Notes under the pieces: model-generated
Database searches by the model: none
Seen by the model: the letters and a program-made list of their open reading frames with translations, nothing else
What the model was told of the DNA's origin: nothing
In this document: piece by piece, positions 38,437-45,694 of the stretch
Layout: each line of letters starts with the position of its first letter
Numbering within the stretch: position 1 is the first letter of the stretch
Program-made: the position numbers and the translations under genes
Source: Edaphobacter sp. 4G125
GTDB lineage: Bacteria; Acidobacteriota; Terriglobia; Terriglobales; Acidobacteriaceae
Reading direction: 5' to 3'
DNA length: 64,000 nucleotides
Assembly: GCF_014274685.1 (NCBI RefSeq)
Contig: NZ_CP060393.1
Span: 989,501-1,053,500 of the forward strand

Positions 38437-38877
38437 ATGAGGTCTTACAGCGACAAAGGAATAGCTATCACGGAGTCCTTCGAGGGGCTACGGTTAGTTG
38501 CCTATCAGGACTCCGTTGGTGTGTGGACGATTGGATACGGACACACGAAGGGCGTGAAGGCGGGCGACACATGCACGGCTGCGCAGGCCGACAGGTGGCT
38601 TCGTGAAGATGTTGCCTGGGCGGAGGATTGCGTAAACAGGTTGGTCAAGACGTCCATCACTCAAAATCAGTTCGATGCTTTGGTCGACTTCACTTTCAAT
38701 CTGGGATGTAAGTCCCTGGAGGGGTCTGAGCTTCTTCGTCTTGTGAACGCCGGGCGATACGCGGATGCTGCCTGTCAGTTTGCTCGCTGGAATCATGCAG
38801 GCGGCAAGGTAGTCGCAGGGCTTACGCGAAGGCGGGCGGCGGAGGCAACGTTGTTCGTAATTGGCTTGATTTCTTAG
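38437..38877 (+). CDS. Endolysin, T4-type lysozyme (GH24)
   Basis: The 146-residue enzyme cleaves the glycan strands of peptidoglycan. The catalytic triad is complete and correctly spaced: Glu16-x8-Asp25-x5-Thr31 in FEGLRLVAYQDSVGVWTIGY. No signal or SAR anchor is present, so release should need a holin. It is nine bases behind ssb within the head genes, away from the membrane-protein genes near 50.6-52.1 kb that are the holin/spanin candidates. Confidence 0.93.
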   Translation: MRSYSDKGIAITESFEGLRLVAYQDSVGVWTIGYGHTKGVKAGDTCTAAQADRWLREDVAWAEDCVNRLVKTSITQNQFDALVDFTFNLGCKSLEGSELLRLVNAGRYADAACQFARWNHAGGKVVAGLTRRRAAEATLFVIGLIS

Positions 38878-38897
38878 ATCGGCGGTATTTAGAGGAT

Positions 38898-39200
38898 ATG
38901 CCGATTGGTGATAACGACATCGCGTCCGGAGTGTTCTTCGGCGACTTCGCCGTCGATGTCGAGCTTGAAGGTCAGCCGACCGCTAAGGGGAATTTCGATA
39001 GTCCGGGGCAGGATGCAGTGTTTGGCGAGTATACGACCGCCAGAAACAGTAAGTACCGGATAGAGATGTCTGCAACCGCGTTTTCTCCGATGCCTGAAGC
39101 TGAATCTTTTCTGACGATCAAGGGTAATGTCTACGTTGTTACATCCGTGGAGCCTATTGACGACGGTGCAACTGTCGAGATTTGGTTGAGAAAACTATGA
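38898..39200 (+). CDS. Head-tail connector (lambda FII-like)
   Basis: The 100-residue product (PIGDNDIASGVFFGDFAVDV... ending DDGATVEIWLRKL) is beta-rich and matches the size and position of lambda gpFII, which joins the filled head to the tail. Its TGA overlaps the next ATG. A gpZ gene, normally next, is missing here. Confidence 0.65.
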   Translation: MPIGDNDIASGVFFGDFAVDVELEGQPTAKGNFDSPGQDAVFGEYTTARNSKYRIEMSATAFSPMPEAESFLTIKGNVYVVTSVEPIDDGATVEIWLRKL

Positions 39201-39688
39201 GCAGTCAGTCGCTTCGGGAGCAGGTCTTACAGATTGTCATCTCTCGCCTGGGTGCCACTGGTAGCCCAGCTAAGAAGGTGTTTCGGGCGAACACTGACCA
39301 GATACCTCCAAAAGACCTTCCTTGCTACAACGTTTTTCCTGGCGATGAGGACCCGACTGTCGGGGGAGATTTTGCTGACAGAGAGTCGACCGAGAGAAGG
39401 CTAGATGTCACTGTGCAAATTGTCGTAGATGCGGCAACACAGAAGACGAACAACTCTCCCGATTTGCGCGGTGTACCTCTTGATGATTCTGTGCTTGATC
39501 CGTTCTATGTGTTCGCTATCCAGCAGTTGACGGGGAGCGATGGTCGTCTCGGTGGGTTTGTGAATAAGGCGGATGAGGCGAGGCATGTAACGGTGTTTCG
39601 TCCAGAGGGCCGGGATTTGATCGGTCTGGAGATGGGATTTTCGTTTGAATTTTCGACATTGCGTGGCGACCCCACGCAGAGGGGGTAG
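39197..39688 (+). CDS. Tail terminator protein (gpU-like)
   Basis: The 163-residue product (SLREQVLQIVISRLGATGS... with VFPGDEDPTV and a FEFSTLRGDP end) matches gpU-type tail terminators, which stop tail-tube growth. ATG 39197 overlaps the upstream stop (ATGA) and is preferred over an upstream in-frame start. Confidence 0.65.
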   Translation: MSSQSLREQVLQIVISRLGATGSPAKKVFRANTDQIPPKDLPCYNVFPGDEDPTVGGDFADRESTERRLDVTVQIVVDAATQKTNNSPDLRGVPLDDSVLDPFYVFAIQQLTGSDGRLGGFVNKADEARHVTVFRPEGRDLIGLEMGFSFEFSTLRGDPTQRG

Positions 39689-39691
39689 TAA

Positions 39692-40135
39692 ATGGCAGGA
39701 GGGGCAGCAAAGAAACTCCGTGGGTATGAGGGAAAACTTTACTACACGGTTGGCGCGAATCCGTCGAAGAAGTTGGCCAGGGTGGTCGACATCGCGATTG
39801 ATGTAAAAACGGATTCCATCGATTTCAGCGATCACGACACCGAGGGGTGGAAGGATACGGGCTCCGGGCTGAAGGCGTTCTCTGGAACGGCGACGGTGAA
39901 CTACTTCACTAACGACGCATCGCAGAAGGACATCTACGATGCTCTCATTGGGAATCTTGACTTGACGATTGAATTTCGTCCGCTTGATTCGGTCGGAGAG
40001 GACAGCTATAGCGGTGTCGTGAATATCACTAGCTATTCGCTGAAGTCGCCAAACAGCGGCTCTCAGACTACGGACATCGCTTTCGATGGTCGCGGGCCTC
40101 TTACCAAGACGGCAATCGTAGCGCCTGCCCCATAA
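39692..40135 (+). CDS. Major tail (tube) protein, gpV-like
   Basis: The 147-residue protein (GKLYYTVGANPSKKLARVVD, then GLKAFSGTATVNYFTND and SYSLKSPNSGSQTTDIAFDG) has the beta-barrel pattern of siphovirus tail-tube subunits. It is followed by a strong terminator, as is usual for highly expressed tube genes. Confidence 0.82.
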   Translation: MAGGAAKKLRGYEGKLYYTVGANPSKKLARVVDIAIDVKTDSIDFSDHDTEGWKDTGSGLKAFSGTATVNYFTNDASQKDIYDALIGNLDLTIEFRPLDSVGEDSYSGVVNITSYSLKSPNSGSQTTDIAFDGRGPLTKTAIVAPAP

Positions 40136-40157
40136 GATTGTTCGGTTTTCTCCTGAC

Positions 40158-40192
40158 GGGGTGCTCTCTGGGCAAGAGCACCCCGGTTTTTT
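40158..40192 (+). terminator. Terminator after the tail-tube gene
   Basis: A perfect 10-bp stem GGGGTGCTCT / AGAGCACCCC with a seven-base loop is followed by GGTTTTTT, 22 bases after the stop codon. It should lower expression of the chaperone and tape-measure genes relative to the tube. Confidence 0.88.
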
Positions 40193-40206
40193 AGATGAGG
40201 TGATTT

Positions 40207-40632
40207 ATGGGAAACACGATTGCAGGGCGAGTACACCTTGATATCGGCGGAAAACGTCGGACGCTTGCTTGTGACATGAATGCTGGAGAAGTTCTGTTCA
40301 ATCAGCGCGGCGAGCACTGGGTGTTGTGGCTTATTGAGCGGTTTGTGGGGACTCCCGTTCGTGACAGCGGCAAGGTGGTTAGTTATCGGCGCGAGAAGAT
40401 GTCTCCTGTGGATGAGATAGCAACCCTGTACGCCTTGCTGGCCACAGATCGCGAAGACACAGGAATTGAGGACAGTGAAAAAGTGCTACGTCGCTCAGTC
40501 GGCATGTTCAACCGGCAAGACGTATCCGACGCCATCACGAAAGCCATACTTGCGAGCTTTGGTGTACCGGGGGAAGACGTCGAGGTCGTCGCGGACGCGG
40601 CGGACGCGCCTCGTGGAAACGCAGCCGCGTAA
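40207..40632 (+). CDS. Tail assembly chaperone, gpG-like
   Basis: The 141-residue protein has the place and style of lambda gpG (N-terminal beta part GRVHLDIGGKRRTLACDMNA, then a helical domain around MSPVDEIATLYALLA). It coats the tape measure during tail assembly. Near its 3' end GGGGGAA (40569-40575) could allow a -1 shift into the frame that continues to 40949, giving the G-T fusion. Confidence 0.8.
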   Translation: MGNTIAGRVHLDIGGKRRTLACDMNAGEVLFNQRGEHWVLWLIERFVGTPVRDSGKVVSYRREKMSPVDEIATLYALLATDREDTGIEDSEKVLRRSVGMFNRQDVSDAITKAILASFGVPGEDVEVVADAADAPRGNAAA

Positions 40633-40949
40633 ACGCCTGGAACTGGCATAAGGTTCTCAAGGTTGGACTTGTCGAACTTGCTCTCACTCCGGAGCGGTTC
40701 TGGAGAACTACTCTGGCCGAGTGGAGAGTGATGCTCGACGGTCTTGTCGATACACAGGCAACCGATATGCGCAAACGGGCGTGGGAGCTTTCTCACCTGT
40801 TGGTAGCTGCGGGATGCAAGCCCGAAAAGGTTACCGTAGCGAAGCTGCTGGGCGAGAAGGAGAGGCCACAGCGCGACCCGCACGCACGCGCAAAGCGTGA
40901 TGCTGAGCGCATCTTCAAAGCGATTCACAAAGGACGGCAGGAGGGGTAA
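40572..40949 (+). CDS. gpT-like extension made by predicted -1 frameshift
   Basis: The -1 frame is open across the end of the G gene and continues with WNWHKVLKVGLVELALTPER, FWRTTLAEW, and a helical basic end to TAA 40947-40949. It has no start codon or ribosome-binding site until an internal ATG at 40731, deep within the domain, so the expected product is a G-T fusion as in lambda. The exact slip site is not certain; the start given is the codon after the GGGGGAA slip. Confidence 0.65.
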   Translation, partial: GRRRGRRGRGGRASWKRSRVNAWNWHKVLKVGLVELALTPERFWRTTLAEWRVMLDGLVDTQATDMRKRAWELSHLLVAAGCKPEKVTVAKLLGEKERPQRDPHARAKRDAERIFKAIHKGRQEG

Positions 40950-43537
40950 TGGCTGGCTCTGGAGTAACAATCGTCATCGCCGGTCAGGACAACACTGACA
41001 AGGTGTTCAACCAGATTCAGGCTAATCTCAAGAGGACCGAGGAGAGGGCGCACGAGACTGAAAGCGCCCTTTCTCGGCTTGGAGAGAAGGGGAAGCAATC
41101 CTTAGAGTTGATTGGGATAGCACTTGGTGTCCGCGAGGTTATTGCGAGCTTCAAGGAAGCGGTACATGCTGCTTTGGAATATGGCGAAGCGATCAATGAC
41201 GCCAGTACAAAGACTGGGCTTACGACAGAAACACTGTCTGTATTGCGCTATGCGGCCACTCAAGCGGGAGTAGACTTTGAGGGCGTATCCAATGCGGTGG
41301 CAAAGATGGATAAAACCATCGCTGCTGCTGCTAACGGAAATAGGCAGGCGTCGGCTATTCTGTCCGCCATCGGCTTGAACGCGTCCGACCTCGCAGATAG
41401 GGTTGACGGGGCGGAGATTGCATTCAAACGGGTTGCTCAGACCATAGGGGCCACAGAAAACCCGATTCGCAGAGTAGAGTTGGCTACCAGTCTTTTCGGA
41501 AAGTCTGGTGCCAATCTTATCGAGACGCTTATCAATATCGGTAACAATTGGGATGCGTTTCAAGAAAAGACCAGTCGGCGGGGATTGCTGCTCTCTCCCG
41601 AAATGGCGGAACGCCTTGAGGCTGCAAATAAGGCTCTAAAGGATTTAGATCAGGCTGCTCGGGGTACTAGTATTCGCCTTACCTCGGCTCTGGCCCCGGC
41701 CATTGAGCTGATAACCAATGCGTTCATTGATGCGACGAATGGTGGACAGACATGGACTGAGTTGGGGAAGAAGATCGGAGCTTTTGCGCTGACTACGGCG
41801 GAAGACTTCGCGTTGCTAGCTAAATACATACGGCTGGCGAAGGCGGAATATGACTCGTGGTCGTCGCATATTGATGCGATTGGAGACAAGGTTGATTCAA
41901 AGATAGGGTTTACGGCGTCTCAGCGTGCCAAATCTCAAAGCAAATATGAAAACGATATAAAGCGTTCCCTGGATGCAGCTCAAGAGTATCGGAATGCGAG
42001 TAACGATTACGAGAAGGCCAGAGGTGCCATTCTAGAGGCGATAAAAAAGACCACGGAGGATTCCTCCCAGGGGAAAGGAGATCTAAAAACTAAGCCCAAG
42101 CCTGGCGGTTTTGGTGGGGCGGGTGATGTTGGCGAACAAGACAAGCTGGAAGCTGCTCGCAAGCAGCGTGATGCCGCGCTTCTTCATCTCGCTGAGCAGG
42201 GCGAAAGCCTGCGCCAGCAGCGGGCTCGTAACGCGCAGGAGGTTGCTCTCGCTCAGCTTGAGAATGACCACAAACAGCAGCTCATCTCAGATGAGGATTA
42301 CTACGCTCAGAAGCTCTCTATACAGAATGCGTCGTATGACCAGCAGCTCGCGGCTGCGAAGACGAAGATTGCCCAGATCAACGATGCAATCTCGAAGTTG
42401 CAAGCCGATGAGAGAAGGCAAGGCGCGGGAACTTCCAAAGGACTTGAGGATGCGTCGAAGATAGCGGACCTTCAAACGAAGCGCTTGCAGGTTGAGGGCG
42501 AGATCGCGAAGATTCAGACACAGGCCGCTAAAGATCAAAAGGAGTCCGCGCAGAGCGTCTATGGGCTTGCCCGTAAGAGGCTTCAATTGTCGGATGAGCT
42601 TGCGGCTAAGGTAGAGGCTCAGCACGGCCTTTCCGTCGATGCCCGTCTCAAGCAGAACGACGATCAGTACGCGATTGAACGAGAAAAGCTCGTCTTGGAG
42701 TATGGCGCGAACTCTGTCGAGGTTGGAAATGCCGACCAGATCGACAAGGCTCGGCGCGACCGGATCGCAGCTTCACTTCCAGAGGCGCAATCTGGTGTCG
42801 ATATAGCGGGAATCAGTGCGCGTCGAAGTGGCGTTGCTGGTGCCCGCGCTCGCGGTGCCATCACCACGCTGGATGCCAAGCGCCAGATGATTGAACTGGA
42901 TCGCGAAGAGGCTAGAGCGCTTCAGCCTGTCCTAGAAGCCTATCAGCGCTTAGCTGACGATGACGGCGACCTGGAAGCGGCGAAGAAGGTTGTTGAGCTT
43001 CAAGAGCAGATTCGGGATCTGAATTCACCGATTGACGACGTTGCGCAGAATATACGCGAAGGGTTAGACGGAGCGTTTGAGGGGCTCTTCGACAATATCG
43101 CTGCCGGTAAGAACGCCCTTGAAGGTTTCGCGCACGACGTAGAGCGAATCCTGAGTGACGCCGTTTATAAGCAGTACGTCGAGCCACTCATACAAAATAT
43201 GCTAGCGGGGGTTATGCCCGGAGCCTCTGGCAATGGTTCGTCGTTGCCGAATGCTCAGACCGCAGGTAATCCCGGAGCTGTGCCGAAGGGCCTCAACGCT
43301 GGTGCGATCCTCGGTGGGCTCATCCCTGGTCTGGCGAAAGGACCGGCCACGACCGGCAATGCGTCGAAGGGTACGGGGATGAATGTCACTGTAACTCTCG
43401 TCAACGACAGCGATACTCAGCTAAAGATTGGCGACATCATGAAGCAAGGCGGGACAGACCTCGATAAGTTCGAGGCCCTGTTTGCGAAAAGCTTTGGAAG
43501 TGGTGGGATTGTTCGCCAGCTCATGATGGGATCGTAA
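40949..43537 (+). CDS. Tape measure protein (gpH-like)
   Basis: The 862-residue protein sets tail length and helps DNA ejection. It begins with a self-assembling helical region (VFNQIQANLKRTEERAHETE), has a hydrophobic stretch near 255-270, long coiled coils through the centre (ARNAQEVALAQLENDHKQQL and following), and a glycine-rich C-terminal part. Lambda gpH is of similar length (853 residues). ATG overlaps the stop of the upstream frame (TAATG), as in lambda. Confidence 0.9.
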   Translation: MAGSGVTIVIAGQDNTDKVFNQIQANLKRTEERAHETESALSRLGEKGKQSLELIGIALGVREVIASFKEAVHAALEYGEAINDASTKTGLTTETLSVLRYAATQAGVDFEGVSNAVAKMDKTIAAAANGNRQASAILSAIGLNASDLADRVDGAEIAFKRVAQTIGATENPIRRVELATSLFGKSGANLIETLINIGNNWDAFQEKTSRRGLLLSPEMAERLEAANKALKDLDQAARGTSIRLTSALAPAIELITNAFIDATNGGQTWTELGKKIGAFALTTAEDFALLAKYIRLAKAEYDSWSSHIDAIGDKVDSKIGFTASQRAKSQSKYENDIKRSLDAAQEYRNASNDYEKARGAILEAIKKTTEDSSQGKGDLKTKPKPGGFGGAGDVGEQDKLEAARKQRDAALLHLAEQGESLRQQRARNAQEVALAQLENDHKQQLISDEDYYAQKLSIQNASYDQQLAAAKTKIAQINDAISKLQADERRQGAGTSKGLEDASKIADLQTKRLQVEGEIAKIQTQAAKDQKESAQSVYGLARKRLQLSDELAAKVEAQHGLSVDARLKQNDDQYAIEREKLVLEYGANSVEVGNADQIDKARRDRIAASLPEAQSGVDIAGISARRSGVAGARARGAITTLDAKRQMIELDREEARALQPVLEAYQRLADDDGDLEAAKKVVELQEQIRDLNSPIDDVAQNIREGLDGAFEGLFDNIAAGKNALEGFAHDVERILSDAVYKQYVEPLIQNMLAGVMPGASGNGSSLPNAQTAGNPGAVPKGLNAGAILGGLIPGLAKGPATTGNASKGTGMNVTVTLVNDSDTQLKIGDIMKQGGTDLDKFEALFAKSFGSGGIVRQLMMGS

Positions 43538-43538
43538 C

Positions 43539-44258
43539 TCAGATACGAATGCCGTTGGCGTAAACATATCTCCAGTTCGCTTCCCAGTTAGGGCCAAAGC
43601 GCTCTCTGGCTATTTGGTTCACTGTCTTCTCGGCCTCTAGTTTGGAGCGTTTCACGTTCGCACTGTGGATCAAAAGGTAATAGGGGTATGCGTACCTTTC
43701 GGCGACTGGCCTTCCCATGATGGCCAGGTCGCCTCCACGCATCCGCTGAACGAAGAATACGAACCCGTTGACAATACGCTGCGAGCGGAACCCAGATTTT
43801 CCGTTACCCTGGCGTACTGGAAAGCGTCCAGCCGATGCACCGAGAAGCGCTTTGGGGCGAAGCTCAGCAGGTATCACGCCGGAGGCCATGCGACGGAGGT
43901 ACTTCGTCGGTACTGCAAGGTATTGATGGCCCCCGTATGGAACTTTCGTCCCGCCCGATTCCTGTCGGCCAAGGTAATCAGGAGCACCGGTCTTGCGGTT
44001 AGCCGTGTCGGTATGGACATCGGCCTCAATCCTGCCATTGTTGCCTTTCTTGTCGGCTGGTTTGAAACGGACGCCGCGAACAGTCCATTCGTTACGCAGT
44101 GTGAACGCCTGGCGCACGTTGCGCTGCACGCCTGCCTGCGCGTCTTTCGCCGTGTCGGTGAGAGTCTTGGCGGTGACGAATGGCAATTGCTTCTCTTCAA
44201 AATTTCGTCTTCCTGCGACGTACTGGCTGATGTCTAGTTTGACTTTGAATGTCGGCAC
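43539..44258 (-). CDS. Tail completion-like protein (gpZ-like) on the opposite strand
   Basis: The 239-residue product from GTG 44258 (PTFKVKLDISQYVAGRRNFEE) has a long helix LPFVTAKTLTDTAKDAQAGV, then FTLRNEWTVRGVRFKPADKK and SGGTKVPYGGHQYLAVPTKY. This resembles gpZ/minor-tail-Z type proteins, judged by pattern only. All neighbouring tail genes read rightwards; this one is inverted between H and M, and a gpZ gene is missing from its usual place between FII and U. The start lacks a clear ribosome-binding site. It needs its own promoter. Confidence 0.55.
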   Translation of the reverse strand: MPTFKVKLDISQYVAGRRNFEEKQLPFVTAKTLTDTAKDAQAGVQRNVRQAFTLRNEWTVRGVRFKPADKKGNNGRIEADVHTDTANRKTGAPDYLGRQESGGTKVPYGGHQYLAVPTKYLRRMASGVIPAELRPKALLGASAGRFPVRQGNGKSGFRSQRIVNGFVFFVQRMRGGDLAIMGRPVAERYAYPYYLLIHSANVKRSKLEAEKTVNQIARERFGPNWEANWRYVYANGIRI

Positions 44259-44313
44259 GACTGCATCATGCCAAGATTTCCCCGATTTTCGCCAATAGAG
44301 AGATAAGTGGGGT

Positions 44314-44676
44314 ATGCCGGTGTTTCCCCAACTGTCTCGTGCGCCAAAGATGGCGGTGGAGGAGAAATTTGAGGACTCTACAATCCGCGACGAGGTGGAG
44401 GGCGGATTCGTCTTCACGCGGCCTCGATACGTTCGTCTTCGTGAAACCAGAAAGATTCCCTATGAACACTGCACGGCGATAGATCGGGCGGTAGTCAAGG
44501 ATTTCTATCGACAGGTCGGCGGGTGGGCTTCGTTCACTTACACGGATCGACGCGTTCCTAATATGGCCCCCGAGGTTATGACGGTGCGCTTCAAAAGCCC
44601 TCCAGAAATCAAGGATGGCGGCTGGGCGCGAGGAGAGAAGCGCTTCATTATCACGATTGAGATTGAGCAGGTATGA
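44314..44676 (+). CDS. Minor tail protein, gpM-like
   Basis: The 120-residue protein (PVFPQLSRAPKMAVEEKFED, then RKIPYEHCTAIDRAVVKDFY, ending RFIITIEIEQV) matches gpM in size, place and pattern. It belongs to the tail tip that closes the tube. Its stop overlaps the gpL-like ATG. Confidence 0.78.
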   Translation: MPVFPQLSRAPKMAVEEKFEDSTIRDEVEGGFVFTRPRYVRLRETRKIPYEHCTAIDRAVVKDFYRQVGGWASFTYTDRRVPNMAPEVMTVRFKSPPEIKDGGWARGEKRFIITIEIEQV

Positions 44677-45323
44677 GCCTCAATAATATTTCAGTCGCTG
44701 CCAACTTGGAGAAGAGCAAGCTGGCCAGCTCTGATCCTTGGTATGCGCTCGTAAAGATCACCTGGCCTAGCGGCGAGGTGATACGACTCGTCAGGAATAC
44801 CGATGATATTCCGTTCGACTGTGGCGACGGGGTTGGTGTGCAGGCGTATACGGCTTTCAATTGGGAGTTTGACGCTCTGGATGAGAAGTCTGACGGCTCT
44901 ATTCCCACGTGGGCCGTGAAGTGCTCGAACGTGAATCGATCGATGGAATCTTTGATTGAGAAGTACGGTGGAGGTGTCGGAGGCCACGTTGCCATTTTCA
45001 TTGTGAATGCGGCTAGGATGAAGCGCGAACCCGAGATCGAGCTTTACTTTGACATCGTTGAAAGCTCCACGAATTCAAAGCAGGTATCTTTCACGCTCGG
45101 CGCGGCAAGCCCCTTCCGTATTATGTACCCTCGCCACGCCTACTCTCCTGATCGTTGTATATGGCAGTACAAATCGGTTCAGTGTGGTTATACAGGGGCT
45201 ATTGCGACTTGCTCGCTACAGTTGGGCGGAACGAACGGGTGTCGCGCTCACTCGAATCAGGCGCGGTTTGGAGCGTTTCCGGGGATTGATTCCAATGGTG
45301 TGAGGTCTGTACAGATCAAATGA
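44673..45323 (+). CDS. Tail tip protein gpL-like with four-Cys cluster
   Basis: The 216-residue protein has the gpL pattern: an N-terminal half similar to DUF1833 domains and a C-terminal part with Cys162, Cys171, Cys180 and Cys190 (DRC, VQC, ATC, NGC). Lambda gpL is known to bind an Fe-S cluster through four C-terminal cysteines, and the same arrangement is seen here. The stop overlaps the NlpC/P60 gene start. Confidence 0.82.
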   Translation: MSLNNISVAANLEKSKLASSDPWYALVKITWPSGEVIRLVRNTDDIPFDCGDGVGVQAYTAFNWEFDALDEKSDGSIPTWAVKCSNVNRSMESLIEKYGGGVGGHVAIFIVNAARMKREPEIELYFDIVESSTNSKQVSFTLGAASPFRIMYPRHAYSPDRCIWQYKSVQCGYTGAIATCSLQLGGTNGCRAHSNQARFGAFPGIDSNGVRSVQIK

Positions 45324-45694
45324 TCGTAGATGACCTCATTGGAAAACCATACAGGCTGGGCGGGCGTGGTCCTGATGGATATGATTGCGCGGGACTCGTC
45401 GTCGAGTTGCTGTGTCGGAGGAACATCCCGATTCGCATACCGGACACGACGGACAGTCGAACGCGAAACGTCATCGCCATGCAGACAATTCTCGCGGCGC
45501 GATGGGCCGGAGTAGAGAAACCGTTTCGAGGTTGTCTCGTTTTCTTGAAGCCTGACCATGTAGGCGTCATGGTGAATCGTCGGCAATTTATTCATGCGGC
45601 GGAAGACATCGGGCAGGTCTGCATTGAGTATCTCGATAGCGGCGTGTGGAGGCCGCGATTCGACGGATTTTATGAGTATGTGGGGGCGCGATGA
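45320..45694 (+). CDS. NlpC/P60-type peptidase, gpK-like tail tip protein
   Basis: The 124-residue protein has the NlpC/P60 catalytic cysteine in GYDCAGLV (Cys23) and the histidine in PDHVGVMV (His80). In lambda-like phages gpK is part of the tail tip and may cut cell-wall peptides during entry. The MPN domain found at the N-terminus of lambda gpK is absent, so this is a short form. The start overlaps the gpL stop (ATGA). Confidence 0.88.
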   Translation: MIVDDLIGKPYRLGGRGPDGYDCAGLVVELLCRRNIPIRIPDTTDSRTRNVIAMQTILAARWAGVEKPFRGCLVFLKPDHVGVMVNRRQFIHAAEDIGQVCIEYLDSGVWRPRFDGFYEYVGAR

